Shown: in pieces, positions 32,310-43,900 of the stretch
How the letters are laid out: every line of letters starts with the position of its first letter
How positions within the stretch are numbered: position 1 is the first letter of the stretch
Origin: Hysterium pulicare CBS 123377
Lineage: Eukaryota; Ascomycota; Dothideomycetes; Hysteriales; Hysteriaceae
NCBI GenBank assembly: GCA_000467715.1
Contig: AJFK01000846.1
Coordinates: 1-49,166 of the forward strand
Direction: 5' to 3'
Length of the DNA stretch: 49,166 nt
The notes under the pieces: generated by a model
Told to the model about the DNA's origin: nothing
The model's database searches: none
The model's input: the letters and a program-made list of their open reading frames with translations, nothing else
Position numbers and translations under genes: made by a program

Positions 32310-33249
32310 TGGGAAGGCTGAGAAAGGGACTGAGAACGGATAGGTATTACGATAGGGAACGATTGAAAGGCCAAGAAGAGTCTTGTAATTAGTCGTTTCT
32401 CTCGCAGAGACTGCTTCTAGAAAGAGCTCCCGGTGTAACTAAGGAAAAAGAAGCAGAATCAAAACCGAAACCTTCGATGGGCAAGAGTCTCATTTAACGA
32501 TCTACAGCTCCATCTGGACGCAACTAGAGTTCAGCTGCTCTATTGAGGCGCAACGCCCGTTTCCATTCACGGCATATTCTAGGCAACGAGGACTCGTTTG
32601 GCGGGCGGAAGACGGTAATCCGAACCGCACATCTTCTGCGCAGAGCCTCATGTGATAGGGGACGAGAACCAACTGGCCCTGCGGTGGGGATTGGGAGGCT
32701 GAAATGCAGCAATGTGTATGGTGGTCAAGACAAGGCTGAAACTCAGCCGAATTTTAATACTTTCGTCGCCAATCGCAGACACGAGGTTTCTAGGATCATG
32801 TTCAGCTGATGGGTTGATGTTCCCGAAAGTAGATCCAGATATTGTGTTGAAGACAGACGATGTCAATTCCGAGTTGTTGAGATGGGAAAGGAAGGGTGGA
32901 AGACTCATCGGCCAACTCCTTTCCAGAAGTGCCTTAAAGCCTTTCCTCCAGCCTTATTTAATGTTTCCGCACAAGAGGTAGCAAAATTTGCAATACACCT
33001 ACAACGCAAACCGAATGGATATCAAGAATAGAGATGGTAGTATTGAATGAAGGTTTGCGCTTAGAGGTGGTTTGTTGTAGAGGGGTGAGGCAGGTGGTAG
33101 CTTCGGTAGCTAGGCAGCCCTAACCAAAGCCTTTCCCAACTTCACACCTTCATCGCCATCAACATTCCATTCATACTCTATCAACGTTCCATTACAGCTC
33201 CATCCTGGTTCAATAATCTCTTCCTCCTACCTAATCTGTCATCATTAAA
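32310..33249. other. Intergenic, nothing recognised
   Basis: Upstream region of the MARVEL gene (minus). Short ORFs only. Confidence 0.35.
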
Positions 33250-33731
33250 ATGTTCAGAGTGCTCTGGACCGGCGTATACCTTTTCATGCACCGATTCTTA
33301 CTCACACGACCAGCCCATGTTTCCATCAGTAAAAGCTGCGTGCCACTGCAAGAATATACTTTGACCGGAATTCCATATCATCTATTCTTCGCATTCGCTG
33401 CGTTCCACGTAGACAGGAATTACAACAAGCTCCCTTACGTTCTTCCTGCCGGTCAGGGATCTCGGCACAGCTTGGCCACTTCGGCTCGTCCCACGATGCT
33501 CCCGAACTGTCCTCGCAGAAGAAACGTCCCGTGAAGACTCACAACCTATTCGCCAATCGCTCTGCCATACCGTCACCAGTACAGGTTCTGGACGCATCGT
33601 GTTCGATCTGCCAAGCCCATCAGAGTTACCTCAAAAATGCTGAAAAGTCCGGGGCCGCTTGGCACGTACTTCGTGAAGTACTGGAAACACGTTTCGGATT
33701 TCTTCTAGCTGAAAAAGTTTGTTGTCTTTAG
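33250..33731 (+). CDS. Possible small gene, unknown
   Basis: An ATG at 33250 follows a pyrimidine-rich leader. The frame ending at 33731 is open from 33411 or earlier and reads like protein (KNAEKSGAAWHVLREVLETR, preceded by VLDASCSICQAHQ). Two possible short introns (from GTATAC near 33274 and GTAAAA near 33330, the latter ending at 33416) would join the ATG to this frame for a product of about 117 aa. Nothing in it is recognised, and chance cannot be excluded. Confidence 0.25.
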
Positions 33732-34389
33732 TCGTACCCTTTTCAAAGAACTCAAGCGCATCCTTGTTCGCTTCTCCGACCAACGAGAGAATATGTCAAT
33801 GCCATTACGGACTAAGTATTTTCTCTCATCTCCTCTTCGGTCTTTCCCCAAATTTGCATCATTTGAACGTCCATCGAATTGGTCGGGCATCTTACGATTG
33901 CTCGACTACGCTAGTAACACACATCCTCCATGAAGGATACCATTACTTCAGCTCGATAAATTGGCAACTTCTGCATGTCTCTCATCTATTCCTGGGCCAA
34001 GATGCTCGTGGTAACATGTCTATCTCCCCAAGCACCTTAAGCTGTACTCCAAGGTAACGAAGAAAGACGCCAAGCCTTCTGCGACTTGGCGGTTTATCTA
34101 TCCAGGGACATAGGTGCATCTATCCAGTCCCGGCCCAAGTGTAACCCTCGTAGAAACTTTGAAGCTATATATTGGACACCGAAAGAATCTGGGCACCATG
34201 GAATCTATTTGTGACCGAAACAGAGTAAAGCGGCGAGTCCGAAAGGTACCATTCTGTTCATTCAATATTGAATAGCTGAAAGTCGCCATCTGTGAGCGAC
34301 ACTGATATTTAAGAGGATATCTTCTCTCATATTCAAGCAACAAACAACCACCAGCAGTTTTCTAGATTCATCAGGCCAAAGTATTAACC
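33732..34389. other. Intergenic, nothing recognised
   Basis: Upstream region of the secreted protein gene at 34390. No repeat or RNA was seen. Confidence 0.35.
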
Positions 34390-35985
34390 ATGGCAGCCTC
34401 TCGTCATCTTCTTCAGCTCTTTTCTCTCTCAGCACTTGCCCTTGGGCAGATAACCAACGATGAAGCAACACTCATCGCATGGAAAGCATACGCAAATATT
34501 GTCGGTGACTATTTTACAGCCAGCAATCCAGTCACACCTGGAACCGACTATCTTTACGTTACTCCTCCGACGTCGAACTTCGTTCGCGGTGGCACACCAT
34601 GCCCGGCATCGGTTACGAATTATGACTTGTCTAACTTTGTGGATTTATTGCAAAGCGAAAACGATCCTCTGTTTCGCTCCGATGGGGCCAGTTACTGCCA
34701 AAGCTTGGATTCGTGAGTAACATATATTTCATGATGATCTGTAAACTGAGGGACCTAGGTATTTGAGATCCGTGGCATTTGGTGCCATCATACCCACCGA
34801 TGAGCAGAACAAGACAATGGCCAAACTCGACCAGGCGGTCAAAGCTGCCCAAAATAAGCTTTTGGCCGAGAAGAAGAGTGCGTTTCTTAACTGGAGGAAT
34901 GACGATATGGCGCAATATTTCAACCAAACTCTGCAGTCTTGGGTAGCGGATAATGATCCATCCTATGCCGACTATCAAGAGCAACTCAACACTGCAGATG
35001 CGACATATAACAACTACATGCTATCTGTCTACGGAGCAAAGTACTCTACCCTTCAGAATCAGAGGAATAATCTCAGAAGCAAGGCCGAGATTGAGCTCTC
35101 TCCTTTCCCAGGGTAGGACAGCTTCCTGTTGAATTCGGCCTGGGATTGTTCTGACGCTGACTACTCTAGTTATAACATGATCGTCTATCCTGAAGCTGAT
35201 AACTACGCTGTCTCTTTACAGCCATGGCAACAGAATGAAATCACCGATGGGACTTTATACAGGCCTCAATATTCCGCTACAGGCTATGAAGACGTCTGCA
35301 ACAGCCTGTACAACTACAACGGCGGCACCACCAGCTTCACGTGGGATATGAGAGAAGTCAACGGCCATGATTGGAGCAACTATGGCTTTTCTCAGTCTGT
35401 CACGTCCAGCGGCGGTAGCTTGGGCTTGTTCGGTCTCCTCGGTTATAGGCGAAGTGGCGAGAGCAGCACAACTACTTACGATGCATGGGGTGAGACATTT
35501 ACGACGGATGTTAAGCTCGAATTGACCATGCATGGACCACCACAAGTGGTACCTCTTGTTGCTGGATACTGGTAAGTCCCCTCACCTCATGTACTGCCAA
35601 TATCAAAAGCATCTAACGCTCTTCCAGGGACGTTGGCGACGTCCGAAAAGTCTACCCACAGCTCCGAGCCGGAGAAACAGACGACCTCGCCGGAGCAGTT
35701 CGTCTCACTCACGTCATGGTCGGTCATCGAATCGCATTGAACATCACCTTTAACAATACGGAGACTTGGCGAAACGTCACCGATTTCATTGACCAGGGCA
35801 AGAAGAACGCCGGTGGTGGTATCAGTCTCTTTGGCTTCCATTTCGGCACTGGAGGTGATGGCTCTTACTATAGGCACTATGATGATTTGAAGACGACTTC
35901 GACTTCGGACGGGGGATACATTAGTATCCCGGAGACGTCGGAGGGCATGATTTTCTTGCTAGGGGCTCGAGGAAGGGCTGTTTGA
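34390..35985 (+). CDS. Secreted protein of unknown family, 478 aa
   Basis: Four exons: 34390-34712, 34759-35112, 35170-35571 and 35628-35985, with introns of 46, 57 and 56 bp; every junction keeps frame. The signal peptide is about residues 1-19 (MAASRHLLQLFSLSALALG). The middle holds a helical, charged stretch (LDQAVKAAQNKLLAEKKSAF) and then Tyr/Trp/Gly-rich segments (FTWDMREVNGHDWSNYGF, FGLLGYRRSGESS). A symmetric-looking pair GLFGLLGYRRSGES and SLFGFHFGTGGDGS occurs in the C-terminal half. There is no membrane anchor. I do not recognise the family and no catalytic motif stands out. Extracellular location is the only firm inference. Confidence 0.72.
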
Positions 35986-36334
35986 GTTGGTTTCGACTTT
36001 TTGTGTGGGAGGATGATAGAGTGTTCTGAGATTATGATGGGCGGTATTGATTAGGTATTAGCGAAGGAGTTTACGTTTATTCGAGAAATGCTTGGGGTTT
36101 TTAAGGTTGGTATGATATATTAACTTCGTCTTTTGCAGGATTCAAAATTTCTTTGGTCAACTTTTGAGTACTATCGTAATGCAATTGCTTTCATCCAAAG
36201 CTCCAGAAATCCAAACGACTAAATGTCTGTGTTATTAATATCCTCCCAAACGCAACCTACTCGATCAGATACCTAATATACATTTTCTCCTAAATGCAAC
36301 GACCAAGCATGCCAAATTATTAGATCCGTCCGTA
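35986..36334. other. Convergent 3' intergenic region
   Basis: AT-rich 3' flanks of two convergent genes. Nothing else was seen. Confidence 0.4.
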
Positions 36335-37889
36335 TTACTCATCATCGGTCTTCTTCTTTCCCTTCACACCACCCAGCACACCACCTGCTAGGCCGCCAAC
36401 ACCGCGATAGACACCACCGCCCAAACTTCCAACCCCTCCAACAAGGTCTCCCTTGCCCAACTTTCCTACACTCTCTCCTACGCCGCCTGTCAAATTACCG
36501 ACTGCGTCCCCGGCGCCTTTACCGACTCCTCCGACGATGTCACCTAATGGACCGCCAACGGTATTGCCGACCCCTCCGACAGCTCCATCAACTGTGCCGC
36601 CAAGGCTCTGTAGAGTTGTGTTAGCAAGCCTTGTTCTCACGAGACGTACATTTTAAAAATTTTTTAGAGGAAGAAAGAAGTCGTAACTCACCTTTCCGAC
36701 GCCACCGACCGTATTCCCAACCCCACTACTCAACCCAGCCGCCGTCCCCTTTACATCCCCCTTGCCCGCCGCATCAGTAGTCTTCTTCACCGTCCCCTGC
36801 ACACCCCTCGTCGCGCTTCCAAGCGTATAATACACATTATCAGTGGTATCAGTTGCAGTCTTACCCACACCATCCGTCACATGCTTAACGGGTTTGCCAA
36901 CTCCAGGCGGCAACTTGTCGAGGCCCTTTCCAGCCGTGCCGGTGACACCATTCACACCGGTGTTGATTCCAGTGGTCGCACTATCGGTTACAGTGTTCAG
37001 CGTGCCGGTGGTGAGTCTAACGGTATCGTTCGTGGCGCCTGTTGCCGCGTTCACGCCTTTGGAAAGGTAGCCGGGTTGCTTGGTGGCTTCGGGGGTTGGA
37101 GCTGCTTTTTGAGACTTGGCAGCGGTTGCTTTGGTGCCATCTGGGTTTCTTGTCAGTTTGGCAGGAGCCTTTTTAACTGGTTTTTTGGTCTCGGTGGTGG
37201 TGCTGGTAGATGGGGTCTTCGCCGCGGGGCTGCTCTCCGCTGGAGTAGCTTTCTTGGCACTGGACGTGCTGGGCGTATCTGGCTTTGAGGCAGGGCTATC
37301 CGGTTTTGAGGCCGTGGTAGATGCCTTGGGAGTTGATGACACCGGAAGGGCCTTCTTGGAGCCAATTGGTGTTCTTGCGGGTTTGGGAGCGTCTGTTGCC
37401 GAAGGAGTAGCCTTCTTCACAGGGGTCTTCTTGACCGCTGGTTTGCCCTCATCTTCATCTTTACTGGAAGAAGCGGCCTTAGTGGAGGCTGCTGAAAGTG
37501 GTTTCTTAGTCCCAACAGGAGTCCGTGCAGGCGTAGCAGTTGATTTAGGTGCCGCGGTGGAAGTCTTTGACGCAGCCGAATCCGTTCTGCTGAGTTTCGC
37601 AGGCGCTTTTTTGACAGGAGTGGCTTTAGCTGGTGTCGCTGTGGCTGAATTGGCAGATGACGTGGAAACAGACTTCTTGCTTCCAATTGGTGTCTTCGAC
37701 TTGGATGTCGGTGTTGCAGATGGCTTGGCTGATTGCGAGGAAGTCTTCTTTGTTCCCTCTGCTACCTTGGATACGTTGGCTACACTATCTGTGCATTTGA
37801 GGTTAGTATTTGGTGACATGTCATTCTGGTGAGATGAGTGTACCCTGCAGCGCAGCGTTTTGCTTCTTAAGATCGTCTACGGCGGACAT
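36335..37889 (-). CDS. Lys/Ala/Ser/Thr-rich protein with Gly-Val repeat C-terminus
   Basis: Three exons: 37889-37844, 37788-36692 and 36607-36335, with introns of 55 and 84 bp, give 471 aa. The start is a short helical stretch (MSAVDDLKKQNAALQDSV). Residues about 25-260 are disordered and basic, with recurring TPIGSKK, TPVGTKK and KKAPAKL units, like histone H1 tails. The last 200 residues repeat units of about 11 residues with GxVGG / GVGN patterns (GGVGNTVGGPLGDIVGG, GKGAGDAVGNLTGGVG), resembling LEA-type or fungal glycine-rich stress proteins. It ends in KGKKKTDDE. The function is unknown; desiccation- or chromatin-related roles are only guesses. A 238-codon open frame on the opposite strand is a composition artefact. 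Confidence 0.72.
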
Positions 37890-39123
37890 GGTCGTTGAAC
37901 CGTTGGATTTCGGTAGGCTTGGTCGATCTGGGATTTGCAATAGTAGAAAACGAAAGCAAAATGTGATAGTAGTCAATTAGGCAGCAGATCACAGCTTCAA
38001 CCAGGTAGAATAATGTCGGGGAGTTGTGGCGTTATAGCTGGAAAAGTAGGAAAAGTTGTATGCATACGTCACCCCACATGATGCCGTCTAGCAGGTATGG
38101 CGGACCAACCTGAGTTCACATGCTAATTTCTCCTTGTCGTGGGGAGCTACAAGTAAATCATTCCGTGAAATGATGAGGTTAATTAACTCATGATATGCTC
38201 TTGGATCGAAACGCAACAGTTTGATAACATGTTGAGACGACTGCGGACTTACACGTGATTCCTTGCCCCGTGACCTGTTCAGCTAGAGCCCATTCCAAGG
38301 TTCCGCACTAGAATCGAGAGTCAACAAGAACTGTGTCACGCAAAATATGAATTGTACCATTAGATCATAAGCGTGGAAGAGTGGTAACACGGCATTCAAT
38401 AATTGTACCACTGAAAATGTGATAATCGAATTTCGTTTGTCACTATCGTGGTAGATCAATGCCTTCCATGTCCCATACATTTCCCCTGCCCATACAGAAT
38501 TTTCCGTCATTTGACACCTCTGATTGAGCGTACACCAATGCTTCCGATGAAGATGCCAACATATCCTGCCCATGGTATCCGGATACCAACGCCGATAACC
38601 AACCACTCGATCATAATTTATAGAAGTTTTAGAATTGAACGCCGTAATGACATCCCAGGGTATCCATATCGTGAGACTGGTCATGTTCAACTCCATAAAT
38701 TCGCCGCCAACAAGGTTAAAATTAGGAATATAATCATGAAATGAAGGGAGAGGATCGTATCAAGTACTGTATGAGACTGGGAAGCAGAGAATGATGGTAT
38801 AATATGTAGTGGTAATGAGACCGGACTGCTGGAAGCTTACGCGGATGCCGAAACAGTAGTGAACGACGACAAGCGATTGCGCACGCATGTACCCGAGCTG
38901 AACCGGATCTCTTTGACGCTCATGGCAGATGCAGTCATACAGCATTACACCGTTGTACTGCTTCCCGGTACTTTTTACTCCTGTGGTACAACGAGCGCAG
39001 ATCGGGCGGGAGGCGACGTAAATCCGTAGTCTGAATATAGGGGATAACCGAAGCGATTAATACGCGATCATATAAGAAAATTGCGATCTATTCAATCCGT
39101 TAAGGCGATACGAAAGCTGATCC
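37890..39123. other. Intergenic region with membrane-protein relic
   Basis: This region lies between two minus-strand genes. Apart from the relic at 38283-38945 nothing was recognised. Confidence 0.35.
38283..38945 (-). pseudogene. Integral-membrane protein relic or unresolved multi-exon gene
   Basis: The minus strand reads as pieces of a hydrophobic protein in more than one frame. Near 38945-38840: HERQRDPVQLGYMRAQSLVV. Around 38600-38520: GIRIPWAGYVGIFIGSIGV. From about 38510 to 38283: WAGEMYGTWKALIYHDSDKR and ITFSVVQLLNAVLPLF. Possible splice signals exist (GTAAGC donor in the first piece, CTTCCCAG acceptor). It is either a decayed gene or one with several introns that I could not resolve. 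The family was not recognised. Confidence 0.35.
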
Positions 39124-40963
39124 TCAGACTTGCAGAGGCAGAGGGAGAGCGGTTGTGGAGGATGCGCAGCTTTGCTGGCGATCTCCGGAGCTATTCGAGG
39201 CGTCTATCTGCTCTGTTTCGAGTTCAATATCACTAAGATCGAAGGACCGATCTATTTGGTTTATATCTCGAGAATCTGGGGCTCCAACGCTGTCTATCCG
39301 TTTTGGTTCCGAGTCGTTGCGACGAATGCCGCCAAGATGATGTTCAATGCGTTGGGGTTGCGTCACTCGCCTGCTCGAAGTCAGGGAGCCGGAGCGGCGA
39401 CTCCTTTCGCCGAAAAGGACTCCCACTGCGGCCTTGCATTGGGTCCAAGAGGTTGAGATGTAGACCATGGAGTTCCAGAAGCCCTGTAGCGGCAGCACCA
39501 GCGCTGAGGCCAGGTTCAGTCCGAAAAGTGGATGTTCGGGGTGCGCGAGGGAGTATACTCGATTGATTGTTGAAGGCACCTGAGAACATGATCAGCATGT
39601 CTGTCGTCACCTAAGGCAGATTGACCACGTGTATGTGCGCATTTTCAACAGTCTGGGAGGATGGAAAAATTAACACAAAGAAATAACGAGCTTACCCAAA
39701 CAATGAAAAGAGCAATGAACATAAGCATTGCAACCTTGGCATATCCCCACGCAGCTGTATTGGCATCATTGGCCGGCTTTCGGCGTCGTGGGCTAGCATA
39801 AGTGCTTGACGATGTCTTCCGCAAACGATTCTCATCATCTTCTGGCATCCTGTTACCGGCATCAACGGTAGTGGTGAAGATTGTGCCCGGATCTTGATCA
39901 TGTATATGGGACTTGGTAGTGGACTTGGCTGTAGTGTAAGGCCAGTTGCTCGTCTGTAGTGCGTCACCCGTCGTATTCGTATTTGTAGTTGTTACCTGAG
40001 AAGAGAGCTTCCGTGTACTAGAGAATGAGCTTCTTGAATCGTTCTCAGTCGAGCCGGTTGGAGTGATCTCGTCAATGCCAATTGTTTCTGAAGTGACCTC
40101 GATCTTGGTCACTTTTGCGATGTTGCTGAGATGATCGCTGGTGAAGGGATTTTCAATCGTCGGAAGAGCAACAGAGGGCTGCTTTCTCGAGAAAGATCGA
40201 AGAGCAGCACGTTGCTTGAAGATATCTCGTCCAGTGATGATATAAATTGTTGTTGTCAGGAATATAATCACCCTATTTCAGATAATAAGCTTCGCAGTCC
40301 AGAGAATGAATTCGGAATACTCCAAGACTCACCATACTGGGCCGTAAAAGAAGGCAATTCGCATCCAGTCCCAATCAACCGCAATCCAACACCAGAGCTA
40401 TCTTCAGTTAGTGATACCGTAATTATTACGTCGCCGGGAATCTTACGGTTGCAGGCCCATAGATACCATACTTGCCAGCGGCATCAAGCAGTAGATAGAT
40501 CAACGCTGGAACGAAAGGTACTCCATAGCAGAAGAGCAAGTACCATTTCTCAAGCGCACGTAAGTTGTGCGCAGTGAAGTTCTTAAAGAAGGTCAAGTAA
40601 ACATTCAAGGCCATGCAGAATGTCCACAAGGAATCAGCAGGGATGAACCTAAAAACCATATTAGGACAGTGTACACATTTGGACGGTTCTCCTTTGGCAG
40701 ACGTACCATTGAATGAGGACTCCTTGGAATTGGCATAGCGCGCTTGTTGAGCCATAAGCGATTCCAGAGACTGAGATGATGGTAGCAATATTACATATGA
40801 TGTTGCCAATGGACGCATAGAAGACGAGTCGGTTGATGGGTTTGCGGAAAAATGGGAACCAGAGGAATGTAGAGATGATGAATGAGGAGCCCAAGAGAGA
40901 CAGGACGGACATGATCCGCTCTGAGACTTCGATGGCGTACATCTGGCTTTCGGTGAGAGGCAT
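39124..40963 (-). CDS. cAMP receptor-like (class V) G-protein-coupled receptor
   Basis: Five exons: 40963-40707, 40648-40447, 40397-40333, 40272-39696 and 39579-39124, give 518 aa. Seven hydrophobic segments can be placed: ISTFLWFPFF is the end of TM1 with its FFRKPINRLVFY loop; then NIICNIATIISVSGIAYG; LWTFCMALNVYLTFFKNF; YLLFCYGVPFVPALIYLLL; AFFYGPVWVIIFLTTTIYII (over intron 3); KVAMLMFIALFIVWVPSTI (over intron 4); and ASALVLPLQGFWNSMVYI. The pattern matches fungal Dicty-CAR/GprH-like receptors. The long third loop and C-tail are Ser/Thr-rich, suited to phosphorylation. It probably senses a nutrient signal at the plasma membrane through a heterotrimeric G protein; the ligand is unknown. Confidence 0.85.
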
Positions 40964-43900
40964 TTTGGTGGTAGTAATGGGTGGTAGTGCTTATAACGGC
41001 TCAGAACCGGCGTCCGTGGGCTCCCAAAATATAGGTACGAGGATGACCTTGCTGACAAGAACCAGGCGAAGCTCAGGAGTCCTGAAAGACGAACGGGTTC
41101 CCAAATGCTGGGGAAGGTCAAGTTGGCGACGCAGGCCTCTGGACACCGCAGAGCATTAAACTCATGAGCCCAATATGGAAGTCTGGTCTAGCGAGGCTGC
41201 AGCATCAAGGAGAGAGATGAGTTTTCAATGTCTCAACGAAAACAACGGACCAGGATCGCCGTTCGATCCTGCCTGTCGGAAGCGAGAGAAGAAGTTCGAT
41301 GGATGCGGGCAAGAGGATACAACAAAGCAGTCGCGCAGCCGACACGGAAAGCGGGAGCTCGGGGGCGTTTGTCGACGTGAGATGATGCTGGGGCAGACCC
41401 TTCGACGCCGGCGTGAATAGCAGATGAAGACAATGGCCGCGGGGCGAGTGTGGGTACGGGTAGCTTTTAGGTGGTGAGGTCAGATAGCGCCTGCTGCTTC
41501 CTGGCTTCGAGAAGGTGCAATGCGAAATGACCCTTTGGAGCAACGTGACACAAGCAAGTTAGGAAACGACAACGACGACGCCAGGGCTGTACCTGTGCTA
41601 CGGCAGCGGTGAAGTCGAGGGAAAGGTATGCCAGGACGCAATCTCCACCAACGTCCTGTGGAGTGGCTCGTGGAGCTCCCCCTTTGTATGTAGTGAAAGA
41701 GAGAGACGGATGCTCGAGTATGCTATTAGGAAAAAACAACGGAAAAACGATCAGCTATGGCTTGCGGGAGGAACATATAACGCAACGGCACGCCACGCGA
41801 CCCGTATAAAATAAGACCTCTTACATGCATCATGTCGCTACTGCTGGCGTTCTAGGGTGAGGTTTTCGCTGCTATGTGGCACTGCGCACCTGAGCAGCGC
41901 TGGAGTTTGTGGCCGCCGTGATTCGTTGAGTCCCGCTCCATAATCCAATACAGCGACGAATAGCGAGCGCCTGGGAGAACTGGGCGCAGATTATCTCGCT
42001 GCTGGTCGCACTCTGGAAGCGAACGTCCTGGGAGTTTCACACGATACCCCAGCAGCCCTTCTCGTCTTCGCCCGATGCAGATGCAGATGCAAGATTTTCT
42101 GGCCCTTGTCCTCATCGCGCATACACCCCCTGGAGTGCTAGCACTGACAAGTACGCTCGCGGGATCGTCCTACTTGTCCTGGGGCTTGCTGGTAGGAATA
42201 TTTGTCTGTACATGGCGCGCCTGAAAATGACGCCGCATTGCCATCACGAGAGATGGGCTTCTGTCTAGCCAAAGCGCTCAGCCGGCAAATCATCTCCACA
42301 CTTCGGCGACGCCAGGGGCTTTCCCCCGAACTCAATCCCGCTCGACAGGGCTGAACCAAAAATCAACCATCGGGGCGTTCTCCACAACATTCGTCTCATT
42401 TTTTCGTCTTTACGGTTGACAAAAGTCTTCCGATTCCTATCTGTGAATCTCAACGTAGTCGTCTATGGCTTCGCATCAAAAAAGCCATCAGATTTCGCGC
42501 AGCAGTCATGCTGCCTTGTAAGCAAGCCCTCCTCGATTCTAGTCGGCCAGCCCATTCTGTTGTGGAAGCCCTTCACGCTGACAGAGCCATGTTGAATCCG
42601 TTACCGGATGCGTAACAACGGGAGACTCGCTGGTGCATACTTAGGATGATGGGCTTGCTTGATGGAGGCCTGCCTTCTGCGAATCTTGTCTCGTCGGCTG
42701 CATGGGTAGCGTGAGAATCCTCTGAGGTTGCCATCCATCACAGCCTGCATTTGTCAGTGTTGAGGGGAAATGTTTGATGTCTTGGCCGTTTCCGGAATCG
42801 ATAGTCCTTCCAAATGGCGAGCCTAAACGACCGTCGATTCACTCCATAAAGTCACGACAACCAAGAAGGAAAGGTCAAAAGACGTTGACAGATGTGCCAT
42901 GCATTGCTTCTGTTTCACAGCATCGAAGAACGCATCGCATCGGCGCTCTTGCCATATACGCTTCTAGTTACTTGTCTACTGATCACGGTTAAATGCTCCA
43001 GGAACGTGATCCAGATTCAATGGATCCCGATCCAGTGGTGAAGGTACATACACTACCCAAACACTATGCCAACTTTTTGTCTCCTGTCAGCACTTTCCAA
43101 TATGGGCAGGTTGGAGGCTTGCTTCGTTTACCAGGATCAGACTTTGCATATCTGTACCGTTGCTGGATGTACTGCGACCATAATCTTCCTGCTTATGGGG
43201 TCGAAGTCAAGACGGCTTCAATATCGGCCCGCTCGGGTACCTGAGCATCACTTGAGACCACTGCAGTCAGCACGGCAATGCTCCCAGACTGGTTGTCATC
43301 CTGGCGGTGTGACTGCAGTACCAGAAAATGGTAAACCGCTGCACTATTGAACATGGCCTTCGTCCGTGGGATGTTTGAACACCTTTTATCAGAGGACACG
43401 CCCTCGCCTCAATGCTGCATTCCTTCACTGCATCCCTTTGCTAATCAATCGTCGATTTTTCAAGTGGCAGTCAATTGGTATGTTCATGCAATGTCAGATG
43501 GCTGTCACAGCTAGTAACTCCTCTGAACCCTTGGCTAAAACGTTTATCAGTGGAGCCGATCGACAAGACTATCGTTCCTCACAAGCGTCTAAGCATTTAC
43601 TCCACGTGGAAAATTGCAAACGGCGGCGCCTTCCAGCGGCGCTACGGGAAGGATTTGGAGTTGAACTGACTCGCTATCCGTACTGTACACCACCTCGACA
43701 GCTCGGAGCGAAAGATAAACCAAGGCGCCCAGCTTTGCGAGACTGACTCAGGTACAGTCCGGTGATCATTATTGCGGGGCTCTTCTGTAGGAGCCTTTTG
43801 TTTTGTTCATGTTCGTTGAGCACACTCCTGAGAGGGATCTTGCTGCAAATGCGTCACTGTCAGCAAACGCCTCAGTACGAAACGCCTGCAACATCCATCC

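Noticed and set aside
37116-37832. 238-codon plus-strand ORF opposite the Lys/Ala-rich gene
   Set aside because: It is a mirror of the biased codon composition on the minus strand; the minus-strand model has introns that join in frame and a start, whereas the plus ORF is a monotonous Val/Ala/Gly string.
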